DNA of 64,000 bases from Allobosea sp. 47.2.35 (GCF_024655635.1 NZ_JANLGI010000003.1:310001-374000), one strand, 5' to 3'. Positions 52,599 through 61,682 are shown, counted from the stretch's first letter. The notes: generated by a model not told the origin, from the letters alone. Translations and numbers: made by a program.

Positions 52599-52727
52599 GC
52601 CGGTCAGCCCCTGCTGCTGCGATGCGAGGGCCGTGTGTCTGATTTGCGTTGCGCTTTGATGACGGCGCGGCCGATCCATGCTCAGGGTATGGACATCGAA
52701 ATACCTCCCTGCTGATCGGAGAACACC

Positions 52728-53507
52728 ATGGATCTGGGAATTGCCGGCCGCACGGCCATCGTCTGCGCCTCCAGCAAGGGGCTGGGCCGCGGCTGTGCCG
52801 AAGCGCTGGCGCAGGCCGGCTGCACGGTCGTGATCAACGGCCGCGACGCCACCACGCTGGAAGCGACCGCGGCCGCGATCCGCGCCTCGACCGGCGCGAC
52901 CGTCGTCGCCGTCGTCGCCGACGTCTCGACCAAGGCCGGCCAGGATGCCCTGCTCGCGGCGGCGCCGAATCCCGATATCCTCGTCAACAACAATGGCGGC
53001 CCGCCGCCCAAGCCCTTCCGGCAGGTGACGCGTGACGGCTTGCTCGAAGGCGTGGTCCAGAACATGGCGACCCCGCTGGAACTGGTGCAGCGCGTCATCG
53101 ACGGCATGATCGAGCGCAGGTTCGGCCGCATCATCAACATCACCTCGGCGAGCGTCGTGACCCCATTGACCGGGCTCGACGTCTCCTCGGCTGCGCGCGC
53201 GGGCCTCACCGCCTTCCTCTCGGGCGTCGCCCGCGAGGTCGCCCATGCCAACGTCACCATCAACAACATCCTGCCCGGCGTCTTCGACACCGACCGGATC
53301 AAGACCGCCACCAACAAGGTCGCCGAGATGCAGGGCATCAGCATCGAGCAGGCCACGAAGAACCGGCTAGCGGCGGTGCCCGCCGGCCGCCTCGGCACGC
53401 CCGACGAGTTCGGCAAGCTCTGTGGCTTCATCGCCAGCGCCCATGCCGGCTACATCACCGGCCAGAACTTCCTGATTGACGGCGGCGCCTTCCGCGGCAC
53501 GTTCTGA
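52728..53507 (+). CDS. SDR family protein lacking the YxxxK catalytic pair
   Basis: 259 residues. The Rossmann cofactor region is present (ASSKGLGRG, residues about 14-22; VINGRDATTLEATAA; NNNGGPPPK). The Ser region NITSASV is intact, but where classical SDRs carry YxxxK the sequence is SSAARAG, without Tyr or Lys. It continues with INNILPGVFDTDRI and the C-terminal GYITGQNFLIDGG. Such atypical members exist in several bacteria and are annotated as 3-oxoacyl-ACP reductases, but activity is uncertain. It is preceded by a divergent phosphatase gene and followed by a hairpin. Confidence 0.86.
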   Translation: MDLGIAGRTAIVCASSKGLGRGCAEALAQAGCTVVINGRDATTLEATAAAIRASTGATVVAVVADVSTKAGQDALLAAAPNPDILVNNNGGPPPKPFRQVTRDGLLEGVVQNMATPLELVQRVIDGMIERRFGRIINITSASVVTPLTGLDVSSAARAGLTAFLSGVAREVAHANVTINNILPGVFDTDRIKTATNKVAEMQGISIEQATKNRLAAVPAGRLGTPDEFGKLCGFIASAHAGYITGQNFLIDGGAFRGTF

Positions 53508-53583
53508 CGCCGGCCCCACACCAATGACCTAGCCGGGTTGCAGAGTTCACGCTTCGCTTCCCGGCCTGGACATGGTCTAAGCA

Positions 53584-53609
53584 GGGACGGTTTCGTTCGA
53601 AACCGTCCC
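53584..53609 (+). terminator. Hairpin after the atypical SDR gene
   Basis: Perfect 10-bp stem GGGACGGTTT/AAACCGTCCC with a 6-nt loop, 77 bp after the SDR stop. Only a weak T-run (CTGTTT) follows, so it may be a terminator or an operator for the EamA gene. Confidence 0.5.
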
Positions 53610-53628
53610 CCTGTTTCGGCCGCGCGCT

Positions 53629-54552
53629 TTGTCCCCTCTTCTCGGCATCACCCTCAAGCTGGTCTCGGCGCTGGCCTTCACGCTGATGTCGGCGGCGATC
53701 AAGTCGATCTCGACGCGCTATCCGACGGGCGAGATCGTCTTCGTCCGCTCCTTCTTCGCGATGATTCCGCTGCTGATCTGGCTCGCCTGGCGCTCCGAGC
53801 TGCCCGATGCCCTGAAGACCAGCAACATGCGCGGCCATCTCAAGCGCGGCATCATGGGCTCCACCGGCATGTTCTGCGGCTTCGCGGCCCTCCAGATGCT
53901 GCCGCTCTCCGAGGCCGTCGCCATCGGCTATGCCGCGCCGCTTGCCGTCGTGGTGCTCGCCGCGCTGATCCTGAAGGAGCGCGTCCGCATCTATCGCTGG
54001 AGCGCGGTGACCATCGGCTTCGTCGGCGTGCTCATCATGCTCTCGCCGCATCTCGGCGCCGGCACCCATCCGGTCGGCGGCAACGCCGCGCTCGGGGCCA
54101 TGCTTGGGCTCGCCGGCGCCTTCTGTTCCGCCTTCGCATCCGTGGAGGTCCGGCTTCTGACGCAGACCGAGCGCACGGGCGCGATCGTCTTCTATTTCAT
54201 GCTCCTCACCAGCCTGCTGGGCCTGACCACCATCCTGCTGGGTTGGAACATGCCGAACTGGCAGGATGCGCTACTGATGGTGCTGATCGGCATTCTCGGC
54301 GGGCTCGGCCAGATCCTGCTCGTCCAGGCCTATCGCTATGGCGACGCCTCGCTGATCGCGCCCTTCGAGTATTCGACCATGCTCTGGGCCCTGTTGATCG
54401 GCTGGTTCTGGTTCGGCGAATGGCCAGCCCTGACGATCGTGATCGGCGGCATCATCGTCATCGCCTCAGGCATCTACGTGATCCTGCGCGAGCGCCAGCT
54501 CGGCCTCGCCCGCCGCGAGCAGCGCGAGGTCGGCTCCAGCCGCATGACCTGA
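53629..54552 (+). CDS. EamA/DMT family transporter
   Basis: 307 residues with ten membrane helices in two EamA halves (LGITLKLVSALAFTLMSAAIKSIS ... VLAALILKERVRIYRW and GAMLGLAGAFCSAFASVEVRLL ... FEYSTMLWALLIGWFWFGEWPALTIVIGGIIVIASGIYVILRE). This drug/metabolite transporter superfamily exports a range of small molecules; the substrate cannot be predicted. No ATG is available at the N-terminus, so a TTG at 53629 is used. Confidence 0.88.
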   Translation: MSPLLGITLKLVSALAFTLMSAAIKSISTRYPTGEIVFVRSFFAMIPLLIWLAWRSELPDALKTSNMRGHLKRGIMGSTGMFCGFAALQMLPLSEAVAIGYAAPLAVVVLAALILKERVRIYRWSAVTIGFVGVLIMLSPHLGAGTHPVGGNAALGAMLGLAGAFCSAFASVEVRLLTQTERTGAIVFYFMLLTSLLGLTTILLGWNMPNWQDALLMVLIGILGGLGQILLVQAYRYGDASLIAPFEYSTMLWALLIGWFWFGEWPALTIVIGGIIVIASGIYVILRERQLGLARREQREVGSSRMT

Positions 54553-54651
54553 CGACCGAAGAACCGAAAGCCCTGCGTCCGGCACAGTTCGCTTGTTCAA
54601 ACGATCGTCCGCCGTTACAAACGACGTCACACGCGAACAGGGGCTGGACGG

Positions 54652-55272
54652 ATGGGAATCGAGACCAAGGAGCGCGGCGGGCGGGAGCTTGAATCCGGGG
54701 CTCAGGTCATCTCCGGCCAGCTCGGCAAGACCATCCAGCGCCTGCGCAAGGCCTATAATTTCTCGCTCTCCGACCTCGCCGAGCAGTCCGGCGTCGCCAA
54801 GTCGATCATCAGCCAGATCGAGCGCAACGAGACCAACCCGACGCTGGCGACGATCTGGCGGCTCTCGCAGGCGCTCGACATCTCGATCGAGCGCGTGCTC
54901 TCCAGCGGCGAGGAAGAGCCCTTCATCGAGAAGACCAGCCGCGCCGACACGCCGATCCTCGTCTCCGAGGACGGCAAGCTGCGCCTCGCCATCGTCGGCT
55001 GGATCAAGACGGTCGAATGGCTGCAATGGTACGAGGTCAGCGCCGAGCCCGGCGGCGAGCTCGATTCCGAAGGTCACCAGCGCGGCTCGATCGAATCACT
55101 CTCGGTGACCTCAGGCGAATTCGAGGTCGAGGTCGGCGACATCGTCCAGCGCGCCAAGGCCGGCGAGACCCTGCGCTATCGCTGCGACCGCCGCCACGTC
55201 GTCCGCTGCGTCGGCAACGAACCCGGCACCGCCCTGATGGTCTGCATCCTCAAGGCCGCGGTGATGGAATAG
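54652..55272 (+). CDS. XRE family regulator with cupin domain
   Basis: 206 residues. The helix-turn-helix is at about residues 24-78 (LGKTIQRLRKAYNFSLSDLAEQSGVAKSIISQIERNETNPTLATIWRLSQALDISIERVL) and is followed by a linker and a C-terminal cupin (about 130-200: GGELDSEGHQRGSIESLSVTSGEFEVEVGDIVQRAKAGETLRYRCDRRHVVRCVG). Such regulators sense small metabolites through the cupin and often control neighbouring transport or degradation genes, so the EamA transporter upstream may be a target. It overlaps the convergent HAD gene by 23 bp. Confidence 0.9.
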   Translation: MGIETKERGGRELESGAQVISGQLGKTIQRLRKAYNFSLSDLAEQSGVAKSIISQIERNETNPTLATIWRLSQALDISIERVLSSGEEEPFIEKTSRADTPILVSEDGKLRLAIVGWIKTVEWLQWYEVSAEPGGELDSEGHQRGSIESLSVTSGEFEVEVGDIVQRAKAGETLRYRCDRRHVVRCVGNEPGTALMVCILKAAVME

Positions 55273-55882
55273 GCGGCAGCGCCGCCTGCTCGGCCATCAA
55301 GACGGCCAGCGACCGGCTGCCATCCCAGAGCGCCGCGCCCCAGCCTTCCCTGCGCGCCGCCTCCACATTCGCCTGCTTGTCGTCGATGAAGAAAATCTCG
55401 TCGGGCGAGAGGCCGGACCGTTCGGCAGCGGCACGAAAGAACCGCGCTTCCGGCTTCGCAAAGCCCAGTTCCGCCGCATAGTGCATGCCGTCGAAATGCC
55501 GCTTCAGCGCAAGCTCACCCCAGATGTAGCGGGCTCGCTCGTGCTCCTGCACGGTCGCGAGATACAGCTTCACGCCGCCGGCCCGGATCGGCTCAAGCTG
55601 AGCCAGCAGACCGTGGTCGAGATGCGCATCATTCTCGAACCAGTATCGGATCAGCCTGTCTGCATCGAGTTCCGGCGCAATCTTGGCCAGCGCCGGCGCA
55701 AGACGCTCCCGCAAGCTCGCGCGGCCCAGGATGATGTCCGGCCAATGCGGCGCGAAGAACGCCGACTGTAAGAGCGATGGCGACACACCCAGATCGCGCT
55801 CAAGATGCGCAGCCCAGCCCTGCGGGTCGGGATGCACGATCACGACGCCATCGACGTCGACCATCAGGGCTTTGAATCTCAT
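55250..55882 (-). CDS. HAD family hydrolase
   Basis: 210 residues from the ATG at 55882. HAD motifs: I DVDGV (residues 9-13), II LATVQEHERARYIW, III GFAKPEARFFRAAAER and IV FFIDDKQANVEAARREGW. The likely reaction is hydrolysis of a phosphate ester or a haloacid; the substrate is not predictable. The open frame continues upstream without homology. It converges on the XRE gene, overlapping by 23 bp. Confidence 0.87.
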   Translation of the reverse strand: MRFKALMVDVDGVVIVHPDPQGWAAHLERDLGVSPSLLQSAFFAPHWPDIILGRASLRERLAPALAKIAPELDADRLIRYWFENDAHLDHGLLAQLEPIRAGGVKLYLATVQEHERARYIWGELALKRHFDGMHYAAELGFAKPEARFFRAAAERSGLSPDEIFFIDDKQANVEAARREGWGAALWDGSRSLAVLMAEQAALPPIPSPRP

Positions 55883-55925
55883 GTGACGAGGATAGGGCCG
55901 CCTGAAGGCTTTGCCGAGCGGCTTG

Positions 55926-56831
55926 TCACGCCCGCGAGCCATCGCGTGCATAGCGTCGCGGCGGCTGCCCGACATGGCGGCTGAAGGCCGTGCTGAAGGT
56001 GCTGGCCGAGCCGTAGCCGACCTGCCGCGCGACCTCGTCGAGCGCGAGGTCCCCACCGGCGAGCAAGGTCTTTGCCAGCGCCATCCGCCAGGCCAGCAGA
56101 TATTCCATCGGTCGCAAGCCGACCTTGCGCATGAAGCGCTCGAAGAACGCCGTGCGCGACATGCCGGCGGAGCGCGCCAGCTCGACCACCGTCCAGGGCC
56201 GGTCCGGCCGGCCATGGATTAGCCTGAGCGCATCGGCCACCCGCTGGTCGGCGAGTCCCAGCAGCAGGCCGGGCGGCGCTTCATGGCTGCGTGCCGCCCG
56301 CAGGGCCTCGATCAGCAGGATCTCGACGAGCCGGGCCAGCACGAGATCGCGCCCGGCGCTGTCCGCCCCCGCCTCCTCCGCCACCAGCCGGACCAGCGTC
56401 GTGAGGCGCGGCACGCCGCGGATATGGATCATCCGCGGCAGCAGCGAGAGCAGCAGCGCGGCATCGGGCGTGTCGAACAGGAAGTAACCGCCGAGCAGGC
56501 GGGCATCGGCGGGGCCGTCCTGCGTGCCATGGCGCACCTCCTCGGTCAGGGTGGCCGCGACCTGCGGATCGATCGCCCTGGGCGTCACCGGCTCGAAGCC
56601 CGAGAGCGTGAAGGCCGGCGTCGCCGGAAGCAGCACGAAATCGCCGGCCTCCAGCGCCACCGGCGCCTCGCCGTCGACAGCAAGCCGACAGCTGCCTTCC
56701 AGCACGACGCAGAAGCTCGGCTGTCCGAAGGCGGAATAGCGCACGCCCCAGCGCCCAGCGCCGCTGATGCCCTTGGCGAACACGGCCTGCGGGCGCAGCA
56801 AGGCGATGACCTGGGACAGCGGGTCGGTCAC
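55926..56831 (-). CDS. AraC family regulator with cupin sensor domain
   Basis: 301 residues. N-terminal cupin (about 20-190: FCVVLEGSCRLAVDGEAPVALEAGDFVLLPATPAFTL) and C-terminal pair of helix-turn-helices (about 205-300: WTVVELARSAGMSRTAFFERFMRKVGLRPMEYLLAWRMALAKTLLAGGDLALDEVARQVGYGSASTFSTAFSRHVGQPPRRYAR). It is divergent from an SDR gene, the usual arrangement of these AraC activators with their target, and the gap holds a palindrome. Confidence 0.9.
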   Translation of the reverse strand: MTDPLSQVIALLRPQAVFAKGISGAGRWGVRYSAFGQPSFCVVLEGSCRLAVDGEAPVALEAGDFVLLPATPAFTLSGFEPVTPRAIDPQVAATLTEEVRHGTQDGPADARLLGGYFLFDTPDAALLLSLLPRMIHIRGVPRLTTLVRLVAEEAGADSAGRDLVLARLVEILLIEALRAARSHEAPPGLLLGLADQRVADALRLIHGRPDRPWTVVELARSAGMSRTAFFERFMRKVGLRPMEYLLAWRMALAKTLLAGGDLALDEVARQVGYGSASTFSTAFSRHVGQPPRRYARDGSRA

Positions 56832-56860
56832 TCCGAACTCTCACAAATGAAATTTGGATT

Positions 56861-56874
56861 TATCATCGCTGATA
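56861..56874. promoter_or_regulatory. Candidate operator between AraC and SDR genes
   Basis: TATCA-TCGC-TGATA is a perfect 5-bp-arm palindrome centred in the 102-bp divergent gap. A longer pair GATAG (56871-56875) and CTATC (56891-56895) overlaps it. Confidence 0.4.
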
Positions 56875-56933
56875 GTTCAGTCGATCACAGCTATCTCTCC
56901 GGCGTCAACCCCAAGCGCAAGAGAGCCCCCGCC

Positions 56934-57677
56934 ATGAAGACCGTCCTGATCACCGGCTGCTCCTCCGGCTATGGCCTGGAGACCGCCCGCCACTTCCACG
57001 CCCAAGGCTGGAACGTCATCGCCACGATGCGCAGGCCCCGCGCCGATCTCCTGCCGGTATCCGAGCGGATGCGCATCCTTGCGCTCGACGTCACCGATCC
57101 CGACAGTATCGCGGCTGCCCTTGCCGAAAGCGGCCCGATCGACGCGCTCGTCAACAATGCCGGCGTTGGTGTCGTCGGCGCCTTCGAGGCGACGTCCATG
57201 GCGCATATCCGCAAGGTCTTCGAGACCAACACCTTCGGCGTGATGGCGATGACCCAGGCGGTGATCCCGCAGTTCCGCGAGCGCCGGGCCGGCGTCATCG
57301 TCAACGTGACCTCCAGCGTGACGCTCGCCGCCATGCCGCTGGCCGCGGCCTATACCGCCAGCAAGACCGCGATCACCGGCTTCACCGGCTCGCTCGCTCA
57401 TGAACTCGGCGCCTTCGGCGTGCATGTGAAGCTGGTCGAGCCCGGCTATGCCCCGACGACGCGCTTCGCCCACAACACCGAGGTCCGCGTCCAGGACCTG
57501 ATCCCGCCGGCCTATGCGGGTTTCGCCGAGCCGATCTTCGCCGGCTTCGCCAACCCGCCTCTCGTCACCCGCGAGAGCGATGTCGCGGAGACGGTCTGGC
57601 AGGCCGTGAACGATACCTCCGGCCAGCTCCGTTTTCCGGCCGGAGCGGATGCCGTCGCGCTGGCGAAGGCGAGCTGA
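56934..57677 (+). CDS. Classical SDR oxidoreductase
   Basis: 247 residues from the ATG at 56934, with AAGAGAG upstream. Cofactor loop TGCSSGYGLE, NNAG, NVTSSVTL, and the catalytic YTASK are intact. The sequence resembles the SDR branch that reduces retinol-, steroid- or quinone-like substrates. Transcribed divergently from the AraC regulator, which probably activates it. It ends 7 bp before the convergent cytochrome gene. Confidence 0.9.
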   Translation: MKTVLITGCSSGYGLETARHFHAQGWNVIATMRRPRADLLPVSERMRILALDVTDPDSIAAALAESGPIDALVNNAGVGVVGAFEATSMAHIRKVFETNTFGVMAMTQAVIPQFRERRAGVIVNVTSSVTLAAMPLAAAYTASKTAITGFTGSLAHELGAFGVHVKLVEPGYAPTTRFAHNTEVRVQDLIPPAYAGFAEPIFAGFANPPLVTRESDVAETVWQAVNDTSGQLRFPAGADAVALAKAS

Positions 57678-57684
57678 CGCTCGC

Positions 57685-58626
57685 TCAGGGCACCTTGGCC
57701 TGCGGTCGTGCCGGCCCCTCGATGGCCGGCAGCGATTTGAGGTATTCCGCCATCGCCATCCGGTCGGCCTCGGGCAATTGCGCGATGTTGCGCACGACCG
57801 AGGCCATCGAGCCGCCGACACTGTCGAAGCTCGGCGTGAAGCCGGTCTTCAGCAGTTCGGCGATCTCCTCCTTCGACCATTTGCCCAGCCCCTTCTCGGA
57901 CTGGGTGATGTTCGGCACCCAGCCCTTGCCTTCCGGGTCTGGCCCACCGGCGAAGCGGGTTGCCGGGACGATGGCGCCAAGCGCATTGCGAGCCGAGTGG
58001 CACTCGGCGCAATGACCGGGTCCATTGACCAGATAGGCGCCGCGGTTCCAGGTCTCGCTCTTCGTCGGGTCCGCCCTGAAGGACGCGCCCTCGAAGAACA
58101 GCAGCTTCCAGCCGCCGACCATGCGCCTGATATTGAACGGGAACGGCAGGTCATGCGGCGCGGCCTTGCCCTCGACCGGCGGCAGCGTGCGGATATAGGC
58201 GAAGAGATCGGCCAGCGCCTTCGGCGGCATCAGCCGGTAGGAGGTGTAGGGGAAGGACGGGTAGAGATGCTGGCCGCGCGGCGAGACGCCCGCCGCCATC
58301 GCATCGACGAAATCCTGAACGCCCCAGTTGCCGATACCGTCACGCGTATGCGGCGAGATGTTCGGCGCGTGGAAAGTCCCGAAGGGAGATTCCAGCGCCA
58401 GCCCGCCGCCGAGCCTGAGCTTGTCGTCCTGTCCGGGCGTGGCATGGCAGGAAGCGCAGCCGCCCGCGTTGAAAAGCACCCGGCCATTCTCGATATCCGC
58501 CGCCGGCAGCGCTCCGATCTCCGGCGAAGGCGAAACCACGCGCGGGTCGGTCAGCACGTAGAAGCCCGCAAAACCCACGACCGCCAGCAAGACGAGGGTC
58601 ACGAAAAGGCGGCGCAGCAACAGCAT
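57685..58626 (-). CDS. Di-haem c-type cytochrome, membrane anchored
   Basis: 313 residues. An uncleaved N-terminal membrane helix (about 7-26) anchors the protein, with two haem attachment sites: CASCH (57-61) and CAECH (206-210). The arrangement (NGRVLFNAGGCASCHATPGQDDKLRLGGGLALESPFGTFHAPNISPHTRDGIGNW ... YPSFPYTSYRLM) resembles the cytochrome subunits of periplasmic alcohol and aldehyde dehydrogenases. It passes electrons to the respiratory chain. The orphan molybdenum subunit gene lies upstream, but is separated by another cytochrome gene and a terminator. Confidence 0.9.
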   Translation of the reverse strand: MLLLRRLFVTLVLLAVVGFAGFYVLTDPRVVSPSPEIGALPAADIENGRVLFNAGGCASCHATPGQDDKLRLGGGLALESPFGTFHAPNISPHTRDGIGNWGVQDFVDAMAAGVSPRGQHLYPSFPYTSYRLMPPKALADLFAYIRTLPPVEGKAAPHDLPFPFNIRRMVGGWKLLFFEGASFRADPTKSETWNRGAYLVNGPGHCAECHSARNALGAIVPATRFAGGPDPEGKGWVPNITQSEKGLGKWSKEEIAELLKTGFTPSFDSVGGSMASVVRNIAQLPEADRMAMAEYLKSLPAIEGPARPQAKVP

Positions 58627-58753
58627 CGAGGTCTCCCGTCAGCACGTCAGACAGATTGGACGGGCCGGCGCTTCATCGGCAACCCTCAAAACGCAGCAAT
58701 TCCAAACTGGCTCGTTTTCAATTCCTGCAGGCGGCGAAGGCTCCGGCCGCGAC

Positions 58754-58785
58754 AAAAAAAGCGGGCGGCCATCGCTGGCGCCCGC
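58754..58785 (-). terminator. Terminator after the cytochrome c-prime gene
   Basis: On the minus strand a GCGGGC/GCCCGC stem with an inner GGC/GCC pair and one bulge is followed by TTTTTTT. It separates the two cytochrome genes. Confidence 0.85.
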
Positions 58786-58809
58786 TTCTCGAACCAGCCG
58801 CGAGGCCGG

Positions 58810-59241
58810 TCACTTCTTGATGCGATAGACCTCGTGGCAGGTGCCGCAATTCTTCGTCGCCGCGCCGAAGGCGGTACGGAAGCCATCGAGATTCGCGACG
58901 GTCGCGCCGGCCGCCGCATCGGCCTCGAACTTGACGAAGGCGGCCTTGAACCCGGCCTGATCCTCCCAGATCTTCGGATTGGCCGTTGTCTCGCCGCCGG
59001 TCTTGGATGAATCCGGGAACAGGGTGGGCATCTTCTTGGCCGCGTCGGCATAGGTCTTGAAGACTGCCTGCGCCTTGGCGGCATCGAAGGCAACTTCGCC
59101 CTTCGCCATCGCCGCACCGTCGCGCGTCGCTGCGCCGACCGCCTTCATCGCGTCCTTGCGCTCCGCGATCGGGTTCGACTGCGCCATCACGGCAGTGAGG
59201 CCGAGCCCGAGGCCGGCAAGAACGAGAGCGGTGCGGATCAT
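58810..59241 (-). CDS. Class II cytochrome c (cytochrome c-prime/c556 family)
   Basis: 143 residues with a signal peptide (MIRTALVLAGLGLGLTAVMAQ) and a helical mature part with the haem site at the C-terminus, CGTCH (132-136), as in cytochrome c-prime. Four-helix pattern: NPIAERKDAMKAVGAATRDGAAMAKGEV, FDAAKAQAVFKTYADAAKKMPTLF, KIWEDQAGFKAAFVKFEADAAAGA, FRTAFGAATKNCGTCHEVYR. Periplasmic, probably binding NO or carrying electrons. Monocistronic, with a terminator downstream. Confidence 0.92.
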   Translation of the reverse strand: MIRTALVLAGLGLGLTAVMAQSNPIAERKDAMKAVGAATRDGAAMAKGEVAFDAAKAQAVFKTYADAAKKMPTLFPDSSKTGGETTANPKIWEDQAGFKAAFVKFEADAAAGATVANLDGFRTAFGAATKNCGTCHEVYRIKK

Positions 59242-59372
59242 TCGGTTCCCCTCTGAGACCAGTTCACGCCGAGTGGCGCTCTTTTGAACTTGTCCAGATC
59301 AAACGATGATCGCGCAACCGCCAAGTCGCTTTTGCGTGAGCGGGCTTGCAGAGCCGCAAGACTGCCCTTGCG

Positions 59373-61682
59373 TCAAAGCCGATAACCGGCCTCCTTCAGC
59401 GCCGTGAAGACCTTGAGCGGCGTCGCCGGCATGTCCATGGCCTTGATGCCGGCAGCCCGGTCGAGCGCATCGACCACCGCGTTCATCACCGCCGGGCAGG
59501 CGCCGATCGCTCCCGCCTCGCCCGCGCCCTTCACGCCGATGGCATTGGTCAGGCAGCGGACATTGCGCGTCTCGAAATGGAAGTTCGGGATGTCGATCGC
59601 GCGCGGCAGGGCATAGTCCATGAAGGTCGCGGTCAGCATCTGCCCGTCCGGATCGAAGCGGATCTCCTCCATCAGCGCCTGGCCGATTCCCTGCGCCGAA
59701 CCACCATGCACCTGCCCCTGCAGCATCAGCGGGTTCAGCGTCACGCCGAAATCGTCGACCACGACATAGTTGAGGATTTCGGTGCCACCGGTGCCGGGAT
59801 CGATCTCCAGCTCGCAGACATGGGTGCCGTTCGGATAGGTCGCCTCCGGCGGCTGCCAGCTCTGATGGACCTTGAGCAGAGCCGGGGTCGCCCCCGGCAG
59901 CGCGGCGATGGCGGCCAGGTCGAGCGCCTTGTCGGTGCCGACGATGCGGACCGCGCCGTCGACGATCTCGAGATCGCCCAAAGCCGCCTCGAGCTTCTCG
60001 GAAGCGAGCTGCTTCAGGTTGTCGGTCAGGATGCCCGTCGCCTTGTCGAGCGCCGCACCACCCACAGGGATAGAGCGCGAGCCGCCGGTGCCGGAGCCGG
60101 TCTCGACCCGATCGGTATCGCCCTGCACGACGCGGATGCGGTCCATGGGGATATCGAGATGCTGCGAGACGAGCTGCGAATAAGCCGTCTCGTGCCCCTG
60201 CCCGTTCGACTGCGTGCCGATCAGCACGGTGACGGTGCCGTCCTTTTCAAGAATGACCGTGGAGCTCTCCGGGCCGCCGCCGCCGCAGGCCTCGATATAG
60301 CTGGCCAGGCCGATGCCGCGAATCTTGCCGGCCTTGGCCGAGGCCTTCTGGCGGGCCTTGAAGCCCTTCCAGTCGGCGACATCCATGGCGCGGCGCATAT
60401 GGCCCTCGAACTCGCCGGAATCGTAGACCGGGCCGGTCTGCGTCTTGTGCGGCATCTCCGTCGGCTTGACGAAATTCTGCGCGCGCACCGCGTCCGGCGT
60501 CTTGCCGGTCTCGCGCGCGATCGCATCGACCAGCCGCTCGATCAGATAGGCCGCCTCCGGCCTGCCCGCGCCGCGATAGGCATCCACCGGCGTGGTGTGG
60601 GTCAGCACGCCCCGGAACACGACATGCACGGCCGGGATATTGTAGCAGCCCGGCGTCATCGTGGTGCCGACCCAGGGGATGAAGGGCCCATATTGCGAGA
60701 GATAGGCGCCCATCTCGGCCGAGAGATCGACCTTGAGGCCGATGAACCGGCCCTTGGCGTCGAGCGCCATCGTCGCCGTCGCGAGATTGGCCCGGCCATG
60801 GGTATCGGCGAGGAAGTGCTCGTTGCGGTCGGCGACCCAGCGCACAGGGCGCTTCAGCTTCTCCGCCGCGATCATCGCCAGCGGATATTCCCGGTAGAGG
60901 AAGATCTTGGTGCCGAAGCCGCCGCCGACATCCGGCGTCACCACGCGGATGCGCTTGGGATCGACCTTGAGCACATAGGTCGCGATCAGGTCGCGCATGC
61001 CATGGCTGCCCTGGCTGCCGAGCGTCAGGGTCCAGCGCTTGTCGGCCTTGTCGTATTCGGCGATGCAGGCGCGTGTCTCCATGTAATTGGAGGCAAGCCG
61101 GTTGTTGACGACGGTGAGCGAGACGGTGCGCGCCGCCTTGGCAAAGGCCTTCTCGGTCCGCTCGCGGTCCCCCTGCTCGGCTTCGAAAGCGACATTACCC
61201 TTGCGATCAGGCCAGACCTGCGGCGCATCCGCTTCCAACGCTTCGGCGATTCCGGTCACCGCCGGCAGCGGGTCCCAATCGATGGCGATGGCTTCGGCCG
61301 CGTCGCGCGCCTGCGCCAGCGTCTCCGCGACGATGAAGGCGACGGCCTCGCCGACATGGCGGACGGTGTCGGTCGGCAGCACCGGAACCGGCAGCGACTT
61401 CGACATCTCGCCGGAGGTCGTCTTCACATGCCCCTTGCAGGGCAGGTCGCCGTACTGGGAGACATCGGCCCCGGTCAGGATGAGCTTCACGCCCTTCATC
61501 TTGCGGGCGGTCTCGACATCCGCGACGGCGAAGCGGGCATGGGCGTAAGGCGAGCGCAGCACGAAGGCGTGGAGAGCACCGTCAGCGGCGATGTCGTCCG
61601 TGTAGCGGCCGGTGCCGGTGGTCAGGCGCTGATCCTCGACCCGCCGCACCGGCTGGCCGAAACCGAATTTCATGGGACGCAT
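59373..61682 (-). CDS. CoxL-like (form II) molybdopterin-binding subunit, orphan
   Basis: 769 residues, the large molybdenum-cofactor-binding subunit of the xanthine oxidase/CO dehydrogenase family. The active-site loop is AYRGAGR (residues 368-374), the form II type, not the AYXCSFR of true CO dehydrogenase, and the catalytic Glu is Glu722 (GVKGAGEAGAIG). Other signatures: RVEDQRLTTGTGRYTDDI, VTPDVGGGFGTKIF, GIGLASYIEACGGGGPESS, GTQSNGQGHETAYSQLVS. No signal peptide, so cytoplasmic. The medium (FAD) and small (2Fe-2S) subunits are not in the window. The substrate is likely an aldehyde or N-heterocycle, not CO. Confidence 0.9.
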   Translation of the reverse strand: MRPMKFGFGQPVRRVEDQRLTTGTGRYTDDIAADGALHAFVLRSPYAHARFAVADVETARKMKGVKLILTGADVSQYGDLPCKGHVKTTSGEMSKSLPVPVLPTDTVRHVGEAVAFIVAETLAQARDAAEAIAIDWDPLPAVTGIAEALEADAPQVWPDRKGNVAFEAEQGDRERTEKAFAKAARTVSLTVVNNRLASNYMETRACIAEYDKADKRWTLTLGSQGSHGMRDLIATYVLKVDPKRIRVVTPDVGGGFGTKIFLYREYPLAMIAAEKLKRPVRWVADRNEHFLADTHGRANLATATMALDAKGRFIGLKVDLSAEMGAYLSQYGPFIPWVGTTMTPGCYNIPAVHVVFRGVLTHTTPVDAYRGAGRPEAAYLIERLVDAIARETGKTPDAVRAQNFVKPTEMPHKTQTGPVYDSGEFEGHMRRAMDVADWKGFKARQKASAKAGKIRGIGLASYIEACGGGGPESSTVILEKDGTVTVLIGTQSNGQGHETAYSQLVSQHLDIPMDRIRVVQGDTDRVETGSGTGGSRSIPVGGAALDKATGILTDNLKQLASEKLEAALGDLEIVDGAVRIVGTDKALDLAAIAALPGATPALLKVHQSWQPPEATYPNGTHVCELEIDPGTGGTEILNYVVVDDFGVTLNPLMLQGQVHGGSAQGIGQALMEEIRFDPDGQMLTATFMDYALPRAIDIPNFHFETRNVRCLTNAIGVKGAGEAGAIGACPAVMNAVVDALDRAAGIKAMDMPATPLKVFTALKEAGYRL

